A stretch of DNA of 8,460 bases from assembly GCA_964449985.1 (NCBI GenBank), contig CAYVCG010000077.1:1-8460 (forward strand), given 5' to 3'. This document shows positions 1 to 6,260 of this stretch, piece by piece. Each line of letters opens with the position of its first letter. Position 1 is the stretch's first letter. The notes beneath the pieces are model-generated. The model worked only from the letters and a program-made list of their open reading frames with translations, ran no database searches and was not told the DNA's origin. This DNA is from CAYVCG01 sp964449985. Its GTDB lineage: Bacteria > Bacillota > Clostridia > Lachnospirales > WRAX01. A program made the translations under genes and the position numbers.

Positions 1-13
1 AACGAAGTGAAAG

Positions 14-89
14 CTAGCGTCTTTAGGCGCTAGTCGGCAACAAGGGCTTATAGCCCTTGAGGAAACCACCCGTTTGACGGGTGGTCCTC
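14..89 (+). mobile_element. Hairpin cluster resembling an IS200/IS605-type right end
   Basis: Three stem-loops lie in a row. The first pairs 14-19 with 28-33 (CTAGCG/CGCTAG). The second is a perfect 8-bp stem, 41-48 with 52-59, with a 3-nt loop. The third is a perfect 8-bp stem, 65-72 with 78-85, with a 5-nt loop, lengthened by GAGG (59-62) pairing with CCTC (86-89) across a two-base bulge. No complete gene overlaps them. Dense subterminal hairpins just downstream of a tnpB gene, overlapping its guide (omega) RNA, are known for IS200/IS605 elements, and this arrangement and base content look similar to me. The tnpB gene would lie left of base 1 and is not visible. The alternative is a terminator cluster of an unrelated upstream gene, although no clear T-run follows the last stem. 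Confidence 0.42.
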
Positions 90-271
90 ATTTAACACTA
101 TTTTAACACATAAGTTATCTTACCCGCTCCAAAACCATCCGTTCCAGCTTGCGAATTTTCTTTTCTGTTCATCCATTCGAATGCTGCTTTGAATGGCATT
201 GGCATTACATGCTGCTACTATGCAATTGGCCGTCTGTGGGCTTATCTCGGCGTTTAACACCATGTTTTAAC

Positions 272-445
272 CTGCCTTTGGTGAGCCGCAAACCGCGTCA
301 AATCGTGGGTTTTGACGTTGCGTTTGATAAATCACCGCAAAGGATACAATCTATGGTTGATAATGCGCCTCCTGCTCAATTTTACTGTACAGATGGTTAC
401 TTGGGCTATGTTGACGTGGTTTATCCTGGGCAGCATATCCGAAAT
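272..445 (+). pseudogene. IS1-like family transposase fragment (decayed)
   Basis: About 58 codons in one frame read LVSRKPRQIVGFDVAFDKSP, then RIQSMVDNAP, YCTDGYLGY, VDVVYPG and HIRN. This matches my memory of the catalytic core of IS1-like DDE transposases, with the Asp of YCTDGY as one catalytic acid. The frame stops at 449-451, soon after HIRN, so the C-terminal third that carries the remaining catalytic residue is missing. The N-terminus is also gone: the residues encoded upstream of about 272 in this frame do not look like the family. A separate frame at 180-254 encodes NAALNGIGI...AIGRL and may be a displaced scrap of the helix-turn-helix part, but that is weak. No terminal inverted repeats or target duplication were found. 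The copy should be non-functional. Confidence 0.72.
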
Positions 446-516
446 TGGTGAGATACCTTTTGGCCTTGTTGATTTTCTTTAGGTGCGCGGTTAGCCACTC
501 CCATAAAAAACAATTA

Positions 517-546
517 TTGTATAATGCTTTGGTTATATGATATAAT
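517..546 (+). promoter_or_regulatory. Probable sigma-A promoter upstream of lepA
   Basis: A -35-like TTGTAT (517-522) is separated by 18 nt from a perfect -10 TATAAT (541-546), which is preceded by TGA to form an extended -10 (TGnTATAAT, 538-546). A second TATAAT lies at 520-525, overlapping the -35. Transcription would begin near 553 and give a leader of about 58 nt before the lepA start. It lies just right of the transposase debris and is the only strong promoter seen ahead of lepA-hemW. Confidence 0.6.
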
Positions 547-610
547 AGCAAATTGGAATATTTATTTAATGTTAATTATATTGTTTTTTCGCATAGAGGA
601 GGAAATTTTA

Positions 611-2425
611 ATGTCTTCGGACTATCAAAATAAAATCCGCAATTTTTCAATTGTTGCTCATATAGACCACGGAAAGTCCACGCTTGCCGATAGGCTTATC
701 CAACAATCCGGTCTGCTTACACAAAGAGAGATGCAAGAGCAGGTTTTGGATAATATGGAGCTGGAGCGCGAACGCGGCATAACTATAAAGGCGCAAGCCG
801 TCCGGCTTGTTTATAAAGCGCAAGATGGCGAGGAATATATTCTAAACCTTATAGATACGCCCGGCCATGTGGATTTTAATTATGAGGTATCCAGAAGCCT
901 TGCGGCGTGTGAAGGTGCTGTTCTTGTTGTGGATGCCGCGCAGGGTGTTGAAGCTCAGACACTGGCAAACGTTTATCTAGCGATAGATGCGGGGTTGGAA
1001 GTGGTTCCTGTTATAAATAAAATAGATTTGATAAGCGCAGATCCTCAAAGGGTTATTACCGAAATAGAGGATATTATAGGAATACCAGCCGAAGACGCAC
1101 CATTAATTTCCGCTAAAACAAATATTAATATAGATGCTGTGTTTGAAAGAATCATTTCTGGCATACCATGCCCAACGGGCGATATTGAAAAACCGCTGAA
1201 GGCTATTATTTTTGACAGTGTGTATGACCCTTATAGGGGCGTTATTGTCTTTATACGTGTTTTTGATGGAGTAGTGAAAAAAGGCTCTGTTGTCAAGCTT
1301 ATGCAGTTGGAAAAAGAATTCGAGGTTGTGGAGGTCGGTTATTTCGGGCCTGGCCAGTTCCTTTCTTGTGAGCAGTTAAGCGCGGGTGAGGTTGGTTATT
1401 TCACGGCAAGCATTAAAAACGTTCGTGATACTCAAATCGGTGATACAATAACAACAAAGGATAATCCAACAGCTGAACCTTTCCCGGGTTTTAAAAAAGT
1501 AAACTCTATGGTATATTGCGGTTTATTTCCTGCGGATGGTTCAAAATATCAGGATTTGCGTGATTCCTTGGAAAAACTTAGGCTAAACGATGCTGCGCTC
1601 ATATTTGAGCCGGAAACAAGCATTGCTTTAGGCTTTGGTTTTAGATGCGGCTTTTTGGGGCTTTTGCATCTGGAAATCATTCAAGAACGTTTGGAAAGGG
1701 AGTATAACCTCGATCTTGTTACCACAGCTCCAAGCGTTATATATAAAATATATAAAACTGATGGAGCGATGATTACCCTCTCGAACCCGAGCGATTTCCC
1801 AGATCCTTCTACTATAGAGAGCATGGAAGAGCCAATTGTTCGGGCGGAAATAATCCTGCCAAAAGAGTTTATCGGCTCTATAATGGAACTTTGCCAAGAA
1901 CGCAGAGGAGAATACAAAGGTATAGATTTTCTTGAGGAAACCCGAGCAAGGCTTACGTATGAGTTGCCTCTTAATGAGATAATATACGATTTCTTTGATG
2001 TTTTAAAATCACGCAGCAGAGGCTATGCTTCATTTGATTATGAAATGATCGGTTATTCCCAATCAGAGCTTGTTAAGCTAGATATTTTAGTAAATCACGA
2101 GGTAGTCGATGCTCTATCGTTTATTGTTCATAAATCAAATGCATATGAGCGTGGGCGCAAGATAGCCGAAAAACTTAAAAAAGAAATACCACGGCATTAT
2201 TTTGAAATACCTATTCAGGCAACAATAGGAAGCAAGATAATAGCCCGTGAAACAGTGAGCGCTGTCCGTAAGGACGTTTTGGCGAAATGCTACGGCGGAG
2301 ACATAACCAGAAAGAAGAAGCTTCTGGAAAAGCAAAAAGAAGGCAGAAAGCGTATGCGTCAGATTGGAAGCGTAGAGCTTCCTCAATCCGCATTTATGAG
2401 CGTTTTAAAGCTGGAAGAAGAGTGA
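611..2425 (+). CDS. lepA: Elongation factor 4 (LepA), back-translocating ribosomal GTPase
   Basis: Translational GTPase that binds the ribosome and can reverse translocation; the family is linked to ribosome assembly and to translation under ionic stress. The protein is 604 aa, normal for LepA (about 600). The GTPase motifs are intact: G1 AHIDHGKST (16-24), G2 RGITI (55-59), G3 DTPGH (82-86), G4 NKID (136-139) and G5 SAK (167-169). The LepA-specific C-terminal domain is present near the end, with YGGDITRKKKLLEKQKEGRK followed by the PQSAFMSVLKL-type tail, which separates it from EF-G. I chose the ATG at 611 because AGAGGAGG sits just upstream (about 596-603) and the protein then begins in the usual way (MSSDYQNKIRNFSIVAHIDHG). 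The in-frame extension back to 524 overlaps the promoter and is unlikely to be translated. hemW follows after 5 nt. Confidence 0.97.
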   Translation: MSSDYQNKIRNFSIVAHIDHGKSTLADRLIQQSGLLTQREMQEQVLDNMELERERGITIKAQAVRLVYKAQDGEEYILNLIDTPGHVDFNYEVSRSLAACEGAVLVVDAAQGVEAQTLANVYLAIDAGLEVVPVINKIDLISADPQRVITEIEDIIGIPAEDAPLISAKTNINIDAVFERIISGIPCPTGDIEKPLKAIIFDSVYDPYRGVIVFIRVFDGVVKKGSVVKLMQLEKEFEVVEVGYFGPGQFLSCEQLSAGEVGYFTASIKNVRDTQIGDTITTKDNPTAEPFPGFKKVNSMVYCGLFPADGSKYQDLRDSLEKLRLNDAALIFEPETSIALGFGFRCGFLGLLHLEIIQERLEREYNLDLVTTAPSVIYKIYKTDGAMITLSNPSDFPDPSTIESMEEPIVRAEIILPKEFIGSIMELCQERRGEYKGIDFLEETRARLTYELPLNEIIYDFFDVLKSRSRGYASFDYEMIGYSQSELVKLDILVNHEVVDALSFIVHKSNAYERGRKIAEKLKKEIPRHYFEIPIQATIGSKIIARETVSAVRKDVLAKCYGGDITRKKKLLEKQKEGRKRMRQIGSVELPQSAFMSVLKLEEE

Positions 2426-2430
2426 TAAAA

Positions 2431-3546
2431 ATGAAGCCGTTGTTTTTATACGTACACATCCCTTTTTGTAAGGCGAAATGCGCATATTGCGACTTTCTTT
2501 CCTTCCCCGAAAGGGATAATTTTTTTGAAAGATATGTCAAAACTTTAATAGAGCATATAAAAGCTTTTTCGGTAGATTATAAAGACTATACGGTGAAAAC
2601 AGTATTTATCGGCGGAGGAACGCCGTCTATTTTGCCGCCAGAGTATATATGTTCAATAATTGAAGCAATTTATAAATATTATAATATTGATATAAACCCG
2701 GAAATCACGATCGAAGCAAATCCGGAATCAGCGCAGTACGAAAAGCTTCTTTCATATAAACAAATCGGCATAAACCGCATAAGCTTTGGCGCTCAAAGCT
2801 TCGATGATGCAGTGTTATGCCGAATAGGCCGTGTTCATAATACCCAAATGATTTATAACAGCTTTGAAAGCGCTGTTAAGGCCGGTTTTAACAATATAAA
2901 TCTCGATCTTATATACGCATTGCCTGGGCAATCCATAGGCAGCTTTACCCAAACATTAAAATCGGCGGTTGAGTTAAATCCGCAGCATATATCGTGTTAT
3001 GGCTTGATTATCGAAGAAGGAACCCCGTTTTACAACGATAAATCGTTTGATCCTTTGGATGAATCTGCGGAGCTTAATATGTATAGAATGGCCAAGCGAT
3101 ATTTAACGGATAAAGGATATAAGCAATACGAAATATCAAATTATTCGAAACCGGGATATGAATCAAGGCATAACCTATGCTATTGGTGCAACGGCGAATA
3201 CATCGGTTTTGGATTAGGGGCTCATTCCTATATAAACGGAACGCGCTTTTGTAATACGGAAAGCCTTGAGGAGTATTTAAACAGTGATTTTTCTAAGAAA
3301 GATTTGCAAGAACTAAGCATTGAGGATAAATATGCCGAGTTTATGTTTCTTGGGATGAGGAAGATATCAGGCATAAGTGAAAGGGATTTTTTAGAAACAT
3401 TTGGTGTTTCGGTCTATTCCATATATGGTGATTGCCTTAGAAAGCATGAAAGAGCAGGGCTTTTATCCATTGACAATGGAAATATACGTCTTTCTGATGA
3501 GGGTGTGTATTTATCAAATATAGTTTTTTGTGATTTCTTACCGTAA
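2431..3546 (+). CDS. hemW: Radical SAM heme chaperone HemW (formerly HemN-like oxygen-independent coproporphyrinogen oxidase)
   Basis: 371 aa, close to typical HemW length (about 375-380). The radical SAM cluster motif CxxxCxxC is at C13, C17 and C20 within HIPFCKAKCAYCDF; a Cys-Asp-Phe after the third Cys is the form common in HemW. The SAM-binding GGGTP follows at 61-65, and EANPES and RISFGAQSFDD match conserved strands of the family. The C-terminal HemN-type domain is present (YEISNYSKPGYESRHNLCYW and GLGAHSY). HemW binds heme and delivers it to membrane respiratory proteins; it lacks proven coproporphyrinogen oxidase activity, so annotation as HemN would mislead. The ATG at 2431 is chosen because the frame upstream runs inside lepA. 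It lies 5 nt after the lepA stop with only a weak GGAAGAAG site (2413-2420), which suggests translational coupling to lepA. In many Firmicutes hrcA-grpE-dnaK comes next; here it does not. Confidence 0.95.
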   Translation: MKPLFLYVHIPFCKAKCAYCDFLSFPERDNFFERYVKTLIEHIKAFSVDYKDYTVKTVFIGGGTPSILPPEYICSIIEAIYKYYNIDINPEITIEANPESAQYEKLLSYKQIGINRISFGAQSFDDAVLCRIGRVHNTQMIYNSFESAVKAGFNNINLDLIYALPGQSIGSFTQTLKSAVELNPQHISCYGLIIEEGTPFYNDKSFDPLDESAELNMYRMAKRYLTDKGYKQYEISNYSKPGYESRHNLCYWCNGEYIGFGLGAHSYINGTRFCNTESLEEYLNSDFSKKDLQELSIEDKYAEFMFLGMRKISGISERDFLETFGVSVYSIYGDCLRKHERAGLLSIDNGNIRLSDEGVYLSNIVFCDFLP

Positions 3547-3597
3547 ACGCATATTATAGACAAATCTCCAGTATAAATAAGTATGAAGGGTTGTGCC

Positions 3598-3625
3598 TTG
3601 TCATAAAAAATAGGAGGCCTATACC
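3598..3625 (+). promoter_or_regulatory. Possible sigma-A promoter for the GerS-like lipoprotein and alr
   Basis: TTGTCA (3598-3603, five of six consensus bases) is followed after 16 nt by TATACC (3620-3625), about 33 nt before the lipoprotein start and upstream of its ribosome site. The -10 match is poor, and no terminator was seen after hemW, so read-through from the lepA promoter is equally possible. In sporulating relatives this unit may instead use a sporulation sigma factor, but I could not find a convincing match to one. Confidence 0.3.
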
Positions 3626-3657
3626 GGACTAAATATTTATAATTGGAGGCATGTATA

Positions 3658-4326
3658 ATGAAACGTAGATTTTTAAAGGTATTGCCGGTAATACTTGCTG
3701 CTGTGTTGGCTTTAAGCGGATGTGGCGGTGGTGGTAGTGGTGACGGCAATACGGATGTAGCCGAAGATAAAACCTTGTATGAGAAAATTAAAAATACATT
3801 AACAACGATGGAAACGTATGAAGCCGTTGCAACTGTGCGCTATATGTCAAACAATAGCTCAAATGCATATCGCACAAAACAACAATGCAGAATGACTGGC
3901 GAATACCGCGTTGAAATCTTAGAGCCGGAGGATGCTGCTGGCAACATAACAGTATTCAACGGAAAGACGATAACACAATATAACACCAAAATAAATGGCA
4001 AAGTTGCTGTCGGTTCAACAGAAACCGCAGAACGCTCAGAGATATTCCTAACGTCATTTATTAGAAATCATTTGGCTGCTTCTCAGGAGGTCACAATCGC
4101 TGTATCTAGCAATGCGGATGAAGATGAGATGACGTTCTTAGAGGCTAAAGTCCCTGGCAACAATCCTTATTTAGCAACAGAAAGGCTTGTTATTATGAAT
4201 GATACGATGCTTCCTAAAGAACTTGTCATTTATGATGAAGAAGGCAAGGAACGCATTGTAGTAACATATCATGAAATCGAATATAATATTAAGCTTGAGG
4301 ATCCGTTGTTCACCTATGAATTCTAA
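3658..4326 (+). CDS. gerS: GerS-like germination lipoprotein (LolA-like fold predicted)
   Basis: 222-aa secreted lipoprotein. A basic n-region (MKRRFLK), a hydrophobic core and the lipobox L19-S-G-C22 predict cleavage before C22 and diacylglycerol attachment. A glycine-rich linker (23-30) precedes an acidic mature domain of about 190 residues. The blocks YEAVATVRY, EYRVEILEPEDAAGNITVFN, VPGNNPY and YDEEGKERIVVTYHEIEYN resemble what I remember of GerS and LolA/LppX-like proteins, in which a half-barrel binds a lipid or partner. C. difficile GerS is required for cortex degradation during germination, and its gene lies immediately upstream of alr2, as this one lies 47 nt upstream of alr. The start is set by GGAGG at 3645-3649, 8 nt before the ATG; an in-frame TTG at 3643 overlaps that site and is rejected. 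Family assignment rests on recalled patterns plus gene order, so a generic LolA-like lipoprotein is the alternative. Confidence 0.7.
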   Translation: MKRRFLKVLPVILAAVLALSGCGGGGSGDGNTDVAEDKTLYEKIKNTLTTMETYEAVATVRYMSNNSSNAYRTKQQCRMTGEYRVEILEPEDAAGNITVFNGKTITQYNTKINGKVAVGSTETAERSEIFLTSFIRNHLAASQEVTIAVSSNADEDEMTFLEAKVPGNNPYLATERLVIMNDTMLPKELVIYDEEGKERIVVTYHEIEYNIKLEDPLFTYEF

Positions 4327-4373
4327 TTGATACATAACATTTAGCCCTCATTGATTACTTAGGAGGAAATTGC

Positions 4374-5528
4374 ATGAATGATTGCGATAATAACCGTTTT
4401 AAAATGTTTGAACACAGAGCCGCTGCATTAATAGATATAAGTGCTATTGTTTCAAACATACATAATATAAAAAAGGTTCTGACACCGGGAACAAAGCTTA
4501 TGGCAATTGTTAAAGCAGATGCATATGGGCACGGAGCGGTTCAGACCGCAAAGGCTGCTTTTGAAAATGGCGTTGATTATTTTGGTGTAGCTACGGAGGA
4601 AGAGGGCGTAGAACTGCGGGATGCCGGTATTGATGCTCCTATACTCGTGTTGGGAATAATGCCACCAAACCTTATGCATAACGCTGTCTTAAACGCATTG
4701 GAATTGACTATATGCGATTATGACAACGCTTTGTTATTGTCGGATATATGCGTAAAGACCGGCATAACAGCAAAAATCCATATTAAGCTTGATACGGGTA
4801 TGGGGCGCATAGGTTTTTTGACAGACGAATATGGACTGGAGGTTGTTTCTAAAATCAGCACCCTGCCCAATATTAGCATTACCGGCATTTATACCCATAT
4901 GGCCCAATCTGATGATGAGGATAAGAGCTTTGCTTATGCCCAATTCGCAAAATTCATGGATTTTGTTGCTAAGCTTAAATCTAAAGGTGTTTATATACCG
5001 ATTAAGCATGTCTCGAACAGCGGCGCTATCGCAAACATAAGGGAATTTGACTTGGATATGGTTCGAGCGGGTATTATTATTTATGGTTTAAAGCCGTCGG
5101 ATTATATTGATATCAAAAAGCTTGGTTTAAAACCAGCGCTTGAATGGCGAAGCTATTTGAGCTTTGTTAAAGAGCTGGAAAAAGGAGAAAGCATAGGTTA
5201 TGGAAGAACGTTTTTCACAACAAAGAAAACAACAGTTGGAACGGTTCCCATAGGATATGCAGACGGGTATTCAAGAAGCTTTAGCAATCGCGCAAGCGTT
5301 TTAATAAATGGTAAAAAAGCCCCGGTAATAGGAAGGGTTTGCATGGATCAGTTTATGGTAGACTTAACTGATATAACCAGCCCAAAGGCAGGAGATGAGG
5401 TAGTAATAATTGGCCGGCAAGGCGAAGAAACTATTTCGGTAGACGATTTAGCAGCTATTGGGCATACTATAAATTATGAAATCGTTTGCCAGATAAGTAA
5501 ACGCGTTAAACGCTTATATAAATATTAA
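4374..5528 (+). CDS. alr: Alanine racemase (PLP-dependent, fold type III)
   Basis: Interconverts L- and D-alanine in the cytoplasm, supplying D-Ala for peptidoglycan; in spore formers it also tunes alanine-dependent germination. 384 aa, normal length. The PLP-binding lysine is K47 in MAIVKADAYGHGA. The N-terminal TIM barrel continues with the LDTGMGRIGF block (D140, R145) and THMAQSDD. The second catalytic base, a tyrosine contributed across the dimer, is Y276 in SIGYGRTF, followed by PIGYADGYSR and RVCMDQFMVDLTD of the beta-sheet domain. The C-terminus (INYEIVCQISKRVKR) is intact. The start at 4374 has AGGAGG (4361-4366) 7 nt upstream. The N-terminus carries about ten extra polar residues before the usual beginning, so the ATG at codon 11 is possible but lacks a comparable ribosome site. 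Probably co-transcribed with the preceding lipoprotein gene; no terminator separates them. Confidence 0.96.
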   Translation: MNDCDNNRFKMFEHRAAALIDISAIVSNIHNIKKVLTPGTKLMAIVKADAYGHGAVQTAKAAFENGVDYFGVATEEEGVELRDAGIDAPILVLGIMPPNLMHNAVLNALELTICDYDNALLLSDICVKTGITAKIHIKLDTGMGRIGFLTDEYGLEVVSKISTLPNISITGIYTHMAQSDDEDKSFAYAQFAKFMDFVAKLKSKGVYIPIKHVSNSGAIANIREFDLDMVRAGIIIYGLKPSDYIDIKKLGLKPALEWRSYLSFVKELEKGESIGYGRTFFTTKKTTVGTVPIGYADGYSRSFSNRASVLINGKKAPVIGRVCMDQFMVDLTDITSPKAGDEVVIIGRQGEETISVDDLAAIGHTINYEIVCQISKRVKRLYKY

Positions 5529-5719
5529 TTCATTATAAAACTCTTTTTATGCGCAGCATATTTCGTCACTCACTCAAAATACTGCCAAGGGATCAGAATT
5601 CACAAAAGTTATAAAAATTTGCAAAATATTGTATACAAACAATAACATTGGGAATAATGATGCTATAGCGGTTATTTAAATGTGTCCGTAATTTATGCAT
5701 TGAAAAGAGTGTGATAATC
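5529..5719. other. alr-mazF intergenic region without an antitoxin gene
   Basis: This 191-nt gap is where relatives encode a small ribbon-helix-helix antitoxin (NdoAI/MazE). I see only very short frames, such as a 21-codon one beginning with the ATG near 5550, and none resembles an antitoxin. There is no clean terminator after alr. A perfect 10-bp palindrome TTGTATACAA (5629-5638) in an AT-rich stretch could be an operator or part of a promoter; no convincing -35/-10 pair was found. Confidence 0.5.
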
Positions 5720-6064
5720 GTGTTGGTAAAAAGAGGAGACATATTTTATGCGGATTTAAGCCCCGTTATTGGTTCTGAACAGGGCGGTATAAGGCCTGTG
5801 CTTATCGTGCAAAACGATATAGGAAACAGGTATAGCCCGACTATTATATGTGCTGCTATAACATCTCAGATAAACAAGGCAAAGCTTCCAACACATATTG
5901 AAATAGAATCTCAACAATATACGCTGGTTAAAGATTCCGTTGTGCTTTTGGAACAGGTCAGAACTGTGGATAAAAAAAGATTAAGGGAAAAAATATGCCA
6001 TTTGGATGATGATCTTATGGCAAAGGTTGATAAGGCTTTGTTTGTTAGTTTTGGGTTAGGTTAG
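5720..6064 (+). CDS. ndoA: MazF/EndoA-type mRNA interferase (toxin), apparently without its antitoxin
   Basis: 114-aa PemK/MazF-family endoribonuclease, very close to Bacillus subtilis EndoA (NdoA, 116 aa). The N-terminal block (VKRGDIFYADLSPVIGSEQG) and the following GIRPVLIVQND are nearly family consensus. The catalytic residues of the B. subtilis enzyme fall at the same numbers here: R25 (in GGIRPV) and T48 (in CAAITSQI). The C-terminal LLEQVRTVDKKRL and HLDDDLMAKVDKAL are also intact, so the enzyme should be active; B. subtilis EndoA cuts at UACAU. I chose GTG at 5720 because it gives the MLVKRGD start and a workable spacing (10 nt) from GAAAAGAG (5702-5709). GTG at 5711 lies almost on that site, and TTG at 5723 is also possible. 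No antitoxin gene precedes it, which is unusual for this family. Transcription ends at the hairpin at 6111-6145. Confidence 0.9.
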   Translation: MLVKRGDIFYADLSPVIGSEQGGIRPVLIVQNDIGNRYSPTIICAAITSQINKAKLPTHIEIESQQYTLVKDSVVLLEQVRTVDKKRLREKICHLDDDLMAKVDKALFVSFGLG

Positions 6065-6110
6065 ATTACATATAAAAATAGACGTTGTTTGGCAGCATTA
6101 ACCAGTTTAT

Positions 6111-6145
6111 AAAACCTTTCATGATAATAATTCATGGAAGGTTTT
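6111..6145 (+). terminator. Rho-independent terminator after the mazF-type gene
   Basis: A 14-bp stem pairs 6111-6124 (AAAACCTTTCATGA) with 6132-6145, with one G-U wobble and a 7-nt loop (TAATAAT). It is followed by CTTTTG, and the stem itself ends in TTTT. The A-run on the left arm would give a U-run on the opposite strand, so it could work in both directions. It separates the mazF unit from the reductase unit. Confidence 0.82.
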
Positions 6146-6184
6146 CTTTTGTGCAAACATTTAGTATCATAAAACAGGGGTGCA

Positions 6185-6213
6185 TTTACAGTATAAATAT
6201 GTTAAAATACTAT
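6185..6213 (+). promoter_or_regulatory. Probable sigma-A promoter for the reductase-hydrolase operon
   Basis: TTTACA (6185-6190) and TACTAT (6208-6213) are separated by exactly 17 nt. They lie just after the preceding terminator and about 47 nt before the reductase start. Each hexamer matches the consensus in about four or five of six bases. The position between a terminator and the first gene of a unit supports the call. Confidence 0.5.
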
Positions 6214-6260
6214 GCATAAGCCTGTAAAGCAAAATAACATGAAAAGAGAGGGCAAGATAT

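Noticed and set aside
91..260. Three copies of TTTAACAC (91-98, 102-109, 253-260)
   Set aside because: The unit is short and AT-rich and the spacing is irregular; there is no CRISPR-like regularity.
524..610. 29-codon N-terminal extension of lepA
   Set aside because: It overlaps the promoter, has no ribosome site and is not part of the conserved LepA N-terminus; the ATG at 611 has a strong AGAGGAGG.
1628..2393. Several minus-strand open frames opposite lepA
   Set aside because: They mirror the codon pattern of a strongly conserved gene and have no ribosome sites or recognisable motifs.
2287..2430. 48-codon N-terminal extension of hemW inside lepA
   Set aside because: It is the +1-type shadow of the conserved lepA C-terminus, is highly basic, and is unlike any HemW N-terminus.
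3581..3602. Imperfect hairpin after hemW as a terminator
   Set aside because: The stem is short and interrupted, and it is followed by A residues rather than T residues.
3600..3625. Sporulation sigma-E-like promoter before the lipoprotein gene (TCATAAA and CTATACC)
   Set aside because: The spacing of about 11 nt between the two elements is shorter than expected for sigma-E and the matches are loose.
5711..5719. GTG at 5711 as the start of the mazF-type gene
   Set aside because: It lies almost on top of the only ribosome-site-like GAAAAGAG; the GTG at 5720 gives the family-typical N-terminus and residue numbering.
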